Source: an uncultured Bryobacterales bacterium
Lineage (GTDB): Bacteria > Acidobacteriota > Terriglobia > Bryobacterales > UBA6623
Direction of reading: 5' to 3'
DNA: 64,000 bases
NCBI GenBank assembly: GCA_958295955.1
Contig: OY282420.1
Span: 1,192,435 to 1,256,434 of the forward strand
The notes under the pieces were generated by a model that saw nothing but the letters and a program-made list of their open reading frames with translations, was not told the DNA's origin and made no database searches. The position numbers and the translations under genes are program-made. Below, piece by piece: positions 18,465 to 27,282 of the stretch; within the stretch, counting starts at the first letter, position 1; each line of letters opens with the position of its first letter.

Positions 18465-21400
18465 TCAGGGCAGTCGCGTTTTGTACAGGAAATCCGAGCC
18501 GACAAGACCGTTTTCGTCGCGGGTCACGATAAACGACCAGCGGCGGTCGGGGGCCCACTCGACGCGCACCACCTGCTGCTGCGCCGAAGACAGATCGTAG
18601 CTGTAAGTCAGCGTCAAGTCGCCGGCGATCTGCTGTTCGGTCGAAATGCGCGCGCTCGGATTGGCCTCGGGGCCGCCGATCTGCGGGTCCACCTTGAGCC
18701 GGCTGACGCCGAAGAAACGCTGCAGCCGCTGCGAGACCGGGCGTGCCAGCGTCGACGCCAATAGATTGTTCGCGCCGGTCTGGATCAGCGATTGCTGCTC
18801 GACGCGCTGTTGCGACGCCAAGCTGGGGTCGACCGTCGGCGCGCGGCCGACCGCCACAAGGTTGACCAGGTCGTTGAACGGCAGCGGCGGGTCGGAGCGG
18901 TAGTTCAGGTTGAGCCTGCGCAGCGGCCCGGAAAGCACCAGCGCCAGATCGACGCCGCGAATACGCGATTCCATCTCGACATTCAGCACCGGCTCGATGC
19001 GGAACGGATTCACAAAATCGACATCGCCGCGGTTGACGTGATAGCGCGTGCCGAGCATCTGAATCGTCCCCTGCGTGATGCCGATGCTGCCGAGCAGGGA
19101 CGGGCTCGCGCCGGTGCCCACGACCTTCAAGTCAATCTCCGCCTCGACATTTCTGACCAGCGAGGTTTCGACCACAAGATTCGGAATGGAAGCCACCCGC
19201 ACGTTGAGTTGAACGTTTTGCAGCGCCGAGCCGGCGGCCTCGGTGCGCGCCGGTTGGCGGAACGCCGCAAAAAGATCGCCGAACGTCAGATCTTTCGTCG
19301 TCGTCAGGCGGGACACCAGCACTTCGCCGTTGAGGAGCGCATGATCCCCCGTCCCGGCGAGCGTCAACCGCCCGTCGAAAACGCTGCCGATAGGGTCCGG
19401 ATAGCGCAAGCGCACGCGGTCGGCGACAGCCTGCAAGCGGTATTCCGGCCCGCCGGCGCGGAAGATCGTGACGCCCGACAAGCGCAGGGCGCCGCCGCCC
19501 GATGCCGCCGTCAACTCGTCGATTCTCATCTGCCGGCCGGTGAAGTCGATCTTGCCGTCGATCGCGCTCAGACCGTTCGGGAACCCCGCCAGGCGCAGCG
19601 CCCCGTCCGCAACCGCCATCGACCCTTCGATCTCGACATCGTTGACCGTGCCGCCGATCTCGATGTTCAGATTCGCGGCGCCGGACGCTTCGATATCGGG
19701 ATAGAAACTTTCCAGCAAAACCAGGTTGAACCGCCCGTCCGCGGCGACATCGACGGCGCGCTCGCCGTCGAGAGCGATCGTGCCGTCGATCTCGATGTCG
19801 GTGCCGCTTCCGTTGAGGGTCATCGAGTCAAGTCGGACAATGCCGCCGCCATAGCTCCAGCGCATGGGAAAAAGGTTCGCGAGGCGGTACCCGGCCGCTG
19901 CCGAGCCGATGCCCGAAACGCCTGCTTCGAAATGGTCGATGGCGCCGCTCAAACGGAATTTTTCAGGCGCGCCGATCTCTCCGGCGTACTCCGCTTGCCC
20001 GTCGATGCGGCCCTCGACTTGTCGCAACGGGAGATCGAGCAACTCGGCTACCGCCTGCGTCCCGAAGTTCTCGAAGCGGAACGCTCCGCTGTAGCCGGCT
20101 TCGCCGGCGGGCGCCAGCACGCTTTCGCCGCTCGCTTCGCCTCCGAGCATCTTCGCCAGCCACTCCATGTGGATTTGGTTTTCGACCGTGCGGACGGCGC
20201 CCGTCCAAGAGCCCAGTTCCCGGTCCGCATGACGCAGGCCGGAAACCTCCCAGCTTCCGTTCAACGTCAGCGAACGCAGCAACTCGCGGACCGGCCCTTG
20301 CCTGCCCCTGCCTTGCAAGTCGAATCTCGCCGTGCCCGCCGGCGGAGTTCCCTGCCCGCGCAGGAATGCGAATTCCTCGAGCGGCCAGTCCGCGGCGGCG
20401 AGCGAAAACTCAAACTCCTTGCCGGCCGGAGCGAAGGCCGCGGCGGCGCGCAATCCGGCCTCTCCGCGGGTAAGCAACGCATCGCGCAGGACGAAGCCGT
20501 TCTTGCCGTAGGCGGCGTCCGCCGCAAGACGGTCGAACGGCTCGCCGGCGATCGCCACATTGGTCAAGGCGAGGCCGCCCGTCAATTCCGGCGCAGCCCA
20601 AGTTCCCGCCGCGTTCCAATCCGCCGTCAGGGCGCCCTCGATTGGAAATTCGAACCCGAAGGCGGCGGCCGCCTTGCGGACATCCAACCCTTCCACGGAA
20701 ACGGCCGCCTGCAAACCGCCGGTTGCGGCGAAGGGCAAGCGGCCTTGCATCTCAACCGTTGCTCCACCGTCTGACAGCTTGGCCGAGCGGACGCTTGCCC
20801 CCGCCGCGGTGACGCGGGCATCGGCGGAGACGCTTTCCCAGAGCTGCCCGCCGAGCGAAAAATCCCGGGCCAGCAGCTTGCCGTCGAAAGTCCAGCCGGC
20901 GGCGGCAGGCAGGTCTGCGGTCAACCGCCCGTCGATACGCATCTCGCCGCCGCCGGCCAAATGCGGCGTTGCGGCTTCGACGCCCAACGACCGCAGCAAC
21001 GGGTCGAGCTCGTCAAGCGCGGTCAGCCGCGCGCCGACTTCCAGAGCGGCTTGCCCCGTGACATCCACCGAACCCGACAAGTCAACGGTAGAGCCAAGCG
21101 AGCGGAGTTGCAGCGCGGCAATTTCGAGTTGCCGCGAAGCGCCGTCGTAGCGCGCCTCGCCCCGCCCCCGGAGCGGGAACGCTCCGGCGGCGGGCGGCGG
21201 TTCGACGGCGAAGCTTAGGCGCGCCGCAAGATCGGAGAAGGAGGAGCCGTCGGCGGCGAACTCGCCGTGGATCGATCCGTCCCAAGGCAGAGAGCCCGCG
21301 CCCGCGACTTTCGCCAGCCGGGAAATCGAAAAGCCCGCCGCCGTGCCCGACAGATCGAACCGCGGAGCCGCCGCGAGCGCGGAGACGCGGGCCTCGCCGG

Positions 21401-22454
21401 CAAGCTGCCCATCGAGCGCCGCGAGCCGGATGTCCGTCATGGCCGCCTGCTCGCGGTTGCCGCGATAGCGCAAGCGGCCCGCCAAAGTTTCTTTCGACCC
21501 GCCGATGCCGACCTCGCTGAATACGATGTCTCCGAAATACGAGACGCCGGCGGCCTCGGATTGCCGGACGATCCCGCCGTCGATCTTCAAGCTGCCGTCG
21601 ATCCGCGCATTTTCGATGCCGTACGCGCGCGTCAGATTGCCGATATGCGCGCTTGCCCGGTAGTCGACCGTAAATCGAGGCTGCCGGAAATCGGCAAGTC
21701 TGCCCGACGCTTCGACGCTGACCGCATCGTTGGCCGCCTCGAAGCGCGTCAACTCGATGCCGTCCCCGCCCACGACCGCTTCGAGCGCAAGCGATGCAGG
21801 CATGCCGCGCAGCGCCGGGGCGCTCCAGTCGAGATCGCCGACTTCCAAGCGGATGGCGTATTCGGGAGCGTTCGGCCGCCACGCCGTCTCAAGAGTCAGG
21901 TCGGACGCCTGTACTGCGGCCGCGTAAGGCTGCCCGTTCCAGGCGAGCGTTCCGCCGTCGATGCGGAACTCTTTGACGGCAAGATCGAGCAACGGCCGTA
22001 CGGAAAACAACTCTCTCTCGGCCGGGCCGGAGGGGCGCGGCGGAGACGGAACGTTCGTCGAGCCGTCGTCGAAAATCGTAATCGACACGCGCGGCTCGAC
22101 CACGTGCAGGCGTTCGAGCGAAATCCAGCCGCCGATGAGCGACTCGATCCGAATTTGCAACGCGGCGCGCCGAATCGACAGCAGCGGGGGGGCGTCGTCC
22201 GCCTCCCTGCCGCGCAACTCGATCCCTTCGGCAACGAACGCGAAACGGTCGCTGCCGAAACCGAACCGCTCGATCGACGCCGCGCCGCCGGTTGCCGCTT
22301 CGAGTTCCGCCTCCAGGCGCGACCGCACGGCCTCGGCGAACCAGTCGCTGCGCAGCGTCCATTCGACCGCCGCGGCCGGCAGCAGAAGCGCCCCGGCGGC
22401 AACGGCTCCGCGCCGCGTCCAACGATTCGTCAAAAGCGCCCGGAACTTGCTCAC
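18465..22454 (-). CDS. tamB: TamB/AsmA-like translocation and assembly module protein
   Basis: The 1329-residue protein has one N-terminal membrane anchor (about residues 15-35). A very long beta-rich periplasmic region follows, with AsmA-like repeats. The C-terminal TamB domain ends with V-D-F-V-N-P-F-R-I-E-P-V-L-N-V-E, L-S-G-P-L-R-R-L-N-L-N-Y-R-S-D-P-P-L, and a YDLSSAQQQ...VEWAPDRRW segment close to the C-terminus. TamB proteins bridge inner and outer membranes and are linked to beta-barrel protein insertion and phospholipid transport. Its start overlaps the SurA-like gene by 4 nt, and the Omp85 gene is just upstream, so the three form an outer-membrane biogenesis operon. Confidence 0.9.
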   Translation of the reverse strand: MSKFRALLTNRWTRRGAVAAGALLLPAAAVEWTLRSDWFAEAVRSRLEAELEAATGGAASIERFGFGSDRFAFVAEGIELRGREADDAPPLLSIRRAALQIRIESLIGGWISLERLHVVEPRVSITIFDDGSTNVPSPPRPSGPAERELFSVRPLLDLAVKEFRIDGGTLAWNGQPYAAAVQASDLTLETAWRPNAPEYAIRLEVGDLDWSAPALRGMPASLALEAVVGGDGIELTRFEAANDAVSVEASGRLADFRQPRFTVDYRASAHIGNLTRAYGIENARIDGSLKIDGGIVRQSEAAGVSYFGDIVFSEVGIGGSKETLAGRLRYRGNREQAAMTDIRLAALDGQLAGEARVSALAAAPRFDLSGTAAGFSISRLAKVAGAGSLPWDGSIHGEFAADGSSFSDLAARLSFAVEPPPAAGAFPLRGRGEARYDGASRQLEIAALQLRSLGSTVDLSGSVDVTGQAALEVGARLTALDELDPLLRSLGVEAATPHLAGGGEMRIDGRLTADLPAAAGWTFDGKLLARDFSLGGQLWESVSADARVTAAGASVRSAKLSDGGATVEMQGRLPFAATGGLQAAVSVEGLDVRKAAAAFGFEFPIEGALTADWNAAGTWAAPELTGGLALTNVAIAGEPFDRLAADAAYGKNGFVLRDALLTRGEAGLRAAAAFAPAGKEFEFSLAAADWPLEEFAFLRGQGTPPAGTARFDLQGRGRQGPVRELLRSLTLNGSWEVSGLRHADRELGSWTGAVRTVENQIHMEWLAKMLGGEASGESVLAPAGEAGYSGAFRFENFGTQAVAELLDLPLRQVEGRIDGQAEYAGEIGAPEKFRLSGAIDHFEAGVSGIGSAAAGYRLANLFPMRWSYGGGIVRLDSMTLNGSGTDIEIDGTIALDGERAVDVAADGRFNLVLLESFYPDIEASGAANLNIEIGGTVNDVEIEGSMAVADGALRLAGFPNGLSAIDGKIDFTGRQMRIDELTAASGGGALRLSGVTIFRAGGPEYRLQAVADRVRLRYPDPIGSVFDGRLTLAGTGDHALLNGEVLVSRLTTTKDLTFGDLFAAFRQPARTEAAGSALQNVQLNVRVASIPNLVVETSLVRNVEAEIDLKVVGTGASPSLLGSIGITQGTIQMLGTRYHVNRGDVDFVNPFRIEPVLNVEMESRIRGVDLALVLSGPLRRLNLNYRSDPPLPFNDLVNLVAVGRAPTVDPSLASQQRVEQQSLIQTGANNLLASTLARPVSQRLQRFFGVSRLKVDPQIGGPEANPSARISTEQQIAGDLTLTYSYDLSSAQQQVVRVEWAPDRRWSFIVTRDENGLVGSDFLYKTRLP

Positions 22455-23140
22455 CGCGGTTCCCTCAATTCAGGCGCAAGAATCTCTACCCTCGTCAAGG
22501 CGCGCAGCTCTCTGACCCGTTCTTCGAGCAGGCGGTCGGCTTGCAGTTCGATCAAGATCCGCCCGATACGCTCGGAAACCTCGGCCGGCGGCGCAGGCGC
22601 GCCCCCAAGCCGCCTTTGTTGCGGGGCGTAAACGGTCTCGTAGTAGGCTTCGATCTCTTCCTCCGAGGCGTCGAGTCCGGTCTTGAAGCGAAACGCAACA
22701 TAGCGTTCGAAGCCGATCTGCTCGGCAAGAAAATCGCGGCACTCCTGCGCGGTCAGGCCGTAGTGGCGGAGAGCCGCCGGGAAGTCCATCCCCGCGGCGA
22801 AGCGCATCGCCTGCAACTGCTGCAAGCGCTTTTCGACTTCCAGCGGGGCGGCAACGAGAAAATTCGCCTGATCGAGGTCCTGGCGCAGCAGCCGGCGCTC
22901 GATCAGGCGCTGCAGCGCCGCGCGGCGGTCGGCGGCGGACGCATCCGCCGCGGTTGCGTTGAACAAGCCCACAAGCCGGAACTCGCGGTCGATCTCGGAA
23001 TGCGTTACGGCCTGCGCCCCGACCGTCGCTGCGATCCCGTCGATAATTTCGGCGCGCAGGCCGACGGCGGCCGGCAACATCGCTGCGATTGCGGCCAAGC
23101 GCCCCCAGCGCTGCAATCTGCTGCTGAAACCGCGGCGCAT
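22451..23140 (-). CDS. SurA N-terminal-like periplasmic chaperone lacking a PPIase domain
   Basis: The 229-residue protein has a signal peptide (about 30 residues) and then I-I-D-G-I-A-A-T-V-G-A-Q-A-V-T-H-S-E-I, the usual opening of SurA/PpiC N-terminal domains. A helical R-R-x-A-L-Q-R-L-I-E-R-R-L segment follows. A parvulin PPIase domain, which would add about 100 residues, is absent. It is therefore probably a holding chaperone for outer-membrane proteins. The gene sits 2 nt after the Omp85 stop and overlaps tamB by 4 nt, so the three products are likely made together. Short SurA-like proteins of this kind are common in Acidobacteriota next to tam genes, as I recall. Confidence 0.75.
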   Translation of the reverse strand: MRRGFSSRLQRWGRLAAIAAMLPAAVGLRAEIIDGIAATVGAQAVTHSEIDREFRLVGLFNATAADASAADRRAALQRLIERRLLRQDLDQANFLVAAPLEVEKRLQQLQAMRFAAGMDFPAALRHYGLTAQECRDFLAEQIGFERYVAFRFKTGLDASEEEIEAYYETVYAPQQRRLGGAPAPPAEVSERIGRILIELQADRLLEERVRELRALTRVEILAPELREPR

Positions 23141-23142
23141 GG

Positions 23143-26130
23143 CTAAAACGTCTGCCCCAGAGAGAAATGAAACTGCAGCGCGTTGATACGCTGCTCGCGG
23201 AACTCGCCGGCGCCGCCGAGCAATTCGGCGCGCGTCCCGTCGAAGCCGACGAAACGGGGCGGATTCACGCTGTACGCCAGATCCATGCGCACCGGTCCGA
23301 TAGGGGTACGGTAGCGAATCCCGAAGCCTACTGCATGCACCATGTAGTCGAAGTCGAATTCCTTGACGCCGTTTTCAACCACGCGCACGCCTTGAGCGCC
23401 GCGCAGACTGATGCGTCCCGGGCGGGAATAGACGTTGCCTGCGTCATGAAACAAGACGCCGCCGATGTTGACCCCGAGCAAGGGAAACCGCAACTCCACG
23501 CTATTGAGAAACTGCGACCCGCCGCCGATGGGAAACCCCGTTGCCGGGTCTCGCGGACCGGCCTGGTTGAACGGAAAACCGCGGTGCGAGTTCGCGCCGC
23601 CGGCAAAGTAGCGCTCGGAAATCGGAATGCGCGGGTCGGGCCTGGCGGCGAACGTCCGGGCATCCGCGCCCCCGACGCTGTGGTCGGCCCACGGCAAGTT
23701 CATGCCGAGTTGAACCGTGCGGGCCACGACGGAGCGGCGGCCGATACGGTGATACGTGCTGTTCTGCACAAGAGCGCGAAAAAAATCGGGCTGCGAGCCC
23801 CACAGACCGGAAGCCAGACTCAAATCGAGCGTGTTGTATATTCCCTTGGTCGAATCGACGGGATTGTCGCGGCGGTCCTGGATGTAGGTGGCCGACAGCA
23901 GCCCGACCCGCACGGGCTGCGAAATCAGCGGCACCAGCAACGGCTCGATGTGCAGCGTATTCTCGTCGATCGCCGTCCGCCGGTAGGCGTAGCGGTAAAG
24001 CACGGTCGTGGCGCGGTTGAGTTGCTGGGTGAATTGCAGCGCCCCCTCGATCCGCCTGCCGGTAAAGGTGTTGACGTTGCGGGAAGTGTCGAACAGGCCG
24101 CTGAGCGTGAGCGCCCAGCGGTCGGAATCGAACCAGCGCGGCGCCTGGTAGGTGAACAGGCCGCGCTGCTGCAATGCCGAAAACCGCGTCCGGAAACTCA
24201 TCATGTGGGCTTTTCCCAGCATGTTGAGCCGCGTGAGCTCCAGCGTCGCCCGCGGGCTGAAAACGGCGTTTCCGACCGGGTTCGTAAGCTCGGCGGTGTT
24301 GCGCCCGATGCGCGCGAACTCCGCGCCGCCGCCGAAGCCGACCGCCCAGCGCCGCGCCTCTTCCACTTGCAGCAAGACGTTCTTGGCGTCTTCGGCGCCT
24401 CCGGGGTTCTGCAGGGCGACATCGACCTTCGAAAAAATCCCCAGGTCGTAAAGATTCCGCTGCGTCTCGAACATCTCCGTTTGCGACAGCGGAGTGTCCG
24501 CGACGAGCGCGATGCGCCGCTCGACGATTTCCGGCCGCGTGCGCTGCACGCCGGTGACGATGGGCTTGCGCAGGAGTATCGGCTCGCCCTCGTCGATCTC
24601 GTAGTAAACCGTGACCCGGTAAGCATCGTCGGTGGGCTCGACACGCCAATCGAAAGCCGCGTTCTGATATCCGGCGTTGTAGTACTCGGCCAGAATCAGA
24701 TCGCGGTCGGTGGCGATGTTGGCCGCGCTGTAAGCCTGTCCGGGCGCCGACGCGAATTCGTACAGCAACTCGCTTCCGGAGAAGTTTTCCAGTCCGGCGG
24801 TCGCCAAACCGTCCACGATGGTGGGCAACCCCTCGTCGATTTCGATGAAGACGGTCAGATGACCGGTTTCGCCGACGCTGCGCTCGGCAACCCGGCCGGT
24901 TACCTTGACATCGTGAAAACCGTTCGCAACATACAGGTTTTCAATGGCCGCCAGGTCGTTTGCGAGCAACGACCGGTTGAACCGCCCGCGCCGCGGGCCT
25001 AACGCTCCGCGCAGCGGTTGGAAGCCGGCTTCCTCGACGCCCATGCGCTCGCGGATGGTCTGCGTATCGAAAAAGGAATTGCCGCCGATCTCGATCCGCT
25101 CCAGGCGCTGCCGTTTGCCGCGGCGGATGGTATAGACGACAACGGACTCGTCCTCCGTCGAGCGTTCGACCTCGAAATCCACCTCCACGCCGAAATAGCC
25201 CTTGGACTGGAAGAAGTCGATGAGATTGTTCCGTCCTTCGGCAAGCAGGTCGTCGTCGATGATCCCTTCCTCAACAACCGGCAGGTAGCGACGCATCTTG
25301 TCCGCCGCAAGCTTGGCGCCCTCGACGCGCACGAAGATTTTGGGTCCCGGGTCGATGCGCACCACCATCGTCAAACGGTTCTCGACAGGGTCGTACTCCG
25401 GCGTCTGCACGTACACGTTCACCCGTCGGTGGTTCTGCTTGCGAAAGTGCTCCTTGATCCGCGAGATGCCTTGGGGGATACGGTCGTGGCGGTAGGCCGC
25501 GCCCTCTCGCCACCCGCCGATCGCGCGAATCTGCTCCTCGCTCAGCGGCGGGTTCTCGCCGGCAACGAGCAATGCGCCGATGCGGGCGCGCAAACCGGGG
25601 TTCACGGTGAAGGTAATGTTGACTTGCTGTGCGCCCGCGTCTCGCACAACGGCGGATGTGACCGTCGGCCGCCGAAATCCGGATTCGGCGAGCAGCCGCC
25701 GCACCGCCTGCTCCGCCAGGCCGAGCTTCTCGGGCGTGAACGGTTCCCCGAGCTTCAGATCGGTTGCGTTGGCGAGTTGGCTTTCCGAGGGAGGCAGCGG
25801 CGCCCCGACGACGCGCACGTCGCCGATAAACCACGAAGGCTTGGTAAGAAACGTGAGCGCGACGCCGTCGTTCTCCCGCCGCGCATCGACTTGAATGTCG
25901 GCGTACCGTCCGGTTTCGAAAAGCGCTTCGATCGCGGCGCGCAGCTTGGCGGCGTCGAGCGTCTCGCCGACTTCGACCTGAATCAGCTTGTCCAGCGCCG
26001 CCGCCGAAAACGGCTGCGCCGCCGGGGCGTATTCGATGGCGGCGACCGGCGCGCCGAAGTAGTCGGAACCCAATACGGCCGTGCCGGACAGACCGGCGAG
26101 CGCCAAGCAGGTCCAAAATCTCTCACGCAC
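23143..26130 (-). CDS. Omp85-family outer-membrane protein (BamA/TamA-like)
   Basis: With GTG 26130 as start the protein is 995 residues: a signal peptide (core F-W-T-C-L-A-L-A-G-L-S-G-T-A-V-L), about five to six POTRA domains (to about residue 600), and a C-terminal beta-barrel. The barrel carries the G-N-A-V-F-S-P-R, R-F-F/Y-A-G-G-A-N-S-H-R-G-F and G-x-V-R-M-D-L-A-Y motifs and ends in F. It would fold or export beta-barrel or TamB-linked cargo in the outer membrane. Operon position with tamB points to TamA, although the POTRA number is closer to BamA. The frame is open upstream to 26229, but that part contains a heptamer repeat. TATAAT lies 12 nt before GTG 26130. Confidence 0.88.
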   Translation of the reverse strand: MRERFWTCLALAGLSGTAVLGSDYFGAPVAAIEYAPAAQPFSAAALDKLIQVEVGETLDAAKLRAAIEALFETGRYADIQVDARRENDGVALTFLTKPSWFIGDVRVVGAPLPPSESQLANATDLKLGEPFTPEKLGLAEQAVRRLLAESGFRRPTVTSAVVRDAGAQQVNITFTVNPGLRARIGALLVAGENPPLSEEQIRAIGGWREGAAYRHDRIPQGISRIKEHFRKQNHRRVNVYVQTPEYDPVENRLTMVVRIDPGPKIFVRVEGAKLAADKMRRYLPVVEEGIIDDDLLAEGRNNLIDFFQSKGYFGVEVDFEVERSTEDESVVVYTIRRGKRQRLERIEIGGNSFFDTQTIRERMGVEEAGFQPLRGALGPRRGRFNRSLLANDLAAIENLYVANGFHDVKVTGRVAERSVGETGHLTVFIEIDEGLPTIVDGLATAGLENFSGSELLYEFASAPGQAYSAANIATDRDLILAEYYNAGYQNAAFDWRVEPTDDAYRVTVYYEIDEGEPILLRKPIVTGVQRTRPEIVERRIALVADTPLSQTEMFETQRNLYDLGIFSKVDVALQNPGGAEDAKNVLLQVEEARRWAVGFGGGAEFARIGRNTAELTNPVGNAVFSPRATLELTRLNMLGKAHMMSFRTRFSALQQRGLFTYQAPRWFDSDRWALTLSGLFDTSRNVNTFTGRRIEGALQFTQQLNRATTVLYRYAYRRTAIDENTLHIEPLLVPLISQPVRVGLLSATYIQDRRDNPVDSTKGIYNTLDLSLASGLWGSQPDFFRALVQNSTYHRIGRRSVVARTVQLGMNLPWADHSVGGADARTFAARPDPRIPISERYFAGGANSHRGFPFNQAGPRDPATGFPIGGGSQFLNSVELRFPLLGVNIGGVLFHDAGNVYSRPGRISLRGAQGVRVVENGVKEFDFDYMVHAVGFGIRYRTPIGPVRMDLAYSVNPPRFVGFDGTRAELLGGAGEFREQRINALQFHFSLGQTF

Positions 26131-26142
26131 TGTATATCCAAA

Positions 26143-26148
26143 ATTATA
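26143..26148 (-). promoter_or_regulatory. Perfect -10 hexamer of the Omp85-SurA-TamB operon
   Basis: TATAAT on the minus strand ends 12 nt before GTG 26130. The predicted transcript would start about 5 nt before the start codon, leaving almost no leader. A -35 match is not apparent. Confidence 0.45.
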
Positions 26149-26181
26149 GGACGCGCGGTTTGGAGGCCGCATGCGCGGCCC

Positions 26182-26209
26182 GTGGATAGTGGATAGTGAA
26201 TAGTGGATA
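26182..26209. repeat. Four tandem 7-bp units (GTGGATA with one GTGAATA)
   Basis: Four contiguous heptamers lie between the divergent Omp85 and MoeB/ThiF genes, about 10 nt before the latter's ATG; the third unit has A for G. A similar pair, GCGGATA twice, occurs at 40200-40213 at the end of the aroE-like gene. Confidence 0.8.
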
Positions 26210-26218
26210 GCAACGCTC

Positions 26219-27250
26219 ATGGACCCCATGAACGCAGCACAGCGCGAACGTTATTCCCGCCAGTCGATTCTGCCCGAGATCGGCGTCGCGGGCCAGCGGC
26301 GGCTGCTCGCGTCGCGGGCGGTCGTGGTCGGCTGCGGCGCGCTGGGGACCGTGCAGGCGACACTGCTTGTCCGCGCCGGCGTCGGCGAAATCGTGCTCAT
26401 CGACCGCGATTACGTGGAAACGAGCAACCTGCAGCGCCAGTGGCTGTTCGAGGAAGCGGACGTCGAACGGGCGATGCCCAAGGCCGCGGCCGCGGCGGAG
26501 CGCCTGCGCAAAGCGAATTCATCGTGCCGAATTCACGCGGAAGTCAAGGATATGACGCCGCAAAACGCCGCAGCGCTGTTGACGCCGGCGGACGCCATCC
26601 TCGACGGCGCCGATAATTTTGCGGCCCGCTATCTGCTCAACGACGTGGCCGTCAAGACAAAAACGCCCTGGATATACGGAGCGGCCGTCGGCACGCGCGG
26701 TTCGTTGATGCCGGTCGTGCCGGGGGAAACGGCCTGCCTGTCGTGCATCTTCCCGCAAGCTCCGCGCTCGCGGCAACCGACGTGCGAAACGTCCGGGGCG
26801 CTCAACGCCGCAACTACGGCGGTCGCTTCGATGCAGGTCTGCGAAGCGTTGAAAATCCTTTGCGGGCGGCCTGAAGCGCTGCGCCGCCGGCTGGTTACGA
26901 CCGATATTTGGAGCGGCGAGACCGGCTCCGTCGATGCAAGCCGGCCCGATCCCGATTGCCCCACATGCGGCCGCGGCGATTTCCAATATCTGAACGACCT
27001 CAGCCGCGGTTCCGCGAGTCTCTGCGGCCGCGACAGCGTCCAGATCGCCGCCGGCGGCCGCGCGCTCGACCTCCCCGGATTGGCCGCGGCGCTGGCCTCC
27101 CTGGGCAAAGTCCAAGCCAACCCGCATGCGCTGCGCTTCGCTTGTCCGCCGCACGAGTTGACGCTCTTCCCGGACGGCCGCGCAATCGTCAAGGGCACGC
27201 GGGACCCGGCCGTCGCCCGCAGCCTCTACGCGCGTTACGTGGGCAGTTGA
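26219..27250 (+). CDS. ThiF/MoeB/HesA-family sulfur-carrier adenylyltransferase
   Basis: The 343-residue E1-like enzyme would activate the C-terminal Gly-Gly of MoaD, ThiS or a similar sulfur carrier as an acyl-adenylate. The N-terminal R-Y-S-R-Q-x-x-L-P-E-I-G is typical of the family. The ATP-binding G-C-G-A-L-G-T loop and the D-R-D-Y-V-E-x-S-N-L-Q-R-Q motif with catalytic Arg are present, as are zinc pairs C-L-S-C and C-P-T-C. T-C-E-T-S-G-A-L in the crossover region could hold the conserved Cys. A C-terminal extension of about 80 residues (after the last CPTC) replaces the rhodanese domain seen in some MoeBs and shows a MoaD/ThiS-like pattern only weakly. No moa or thi genes are adjacent, so the partner is unknown. 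Confidence 0.85.
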   Translation: MDPMNAAQRERYSRQSILPEIGVAGQRRLLASRAVVVGCGALGTVQATLLVRAGVGEIVLIDRDYVETSNLQRQWLFEEADVERAMPKAAAAAERLRKANSSCRIHAEVKDMTPQNAAALLTPADAILDGADNFAARYLLNDVAVKTKTPWIYGAAVGTRGSLMPVVPGETACLSCIFPQAPRSRQPTCETSGALNAATTAVASMQVCEALKILCGRPEALRRRLVTTDIWSGETGSVDASRPDPDCPTCGRGDFQYLNDLSRGSASLCGRDSVQIAAGGRALDLPGLAAALASLGKVQANPHALRFACPPHELTLFPDGRAIVKGTRDPAVARSLYARYVGS

Positions 27251-27282
27251 TCTCCGCGCGGCGGTTCGACCCGCGGCCGCTA

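Noticed and set aside
18792..20774. 660-codon plus-strand open frame opposite tamB
   Set aside because: It is a shadow of the tamB coding strand with no domain and no start signal.
26182..26209. CRISPR-like array
   Set aside because: Units are contiguous 7-mers without spacers and no cas gene is near.
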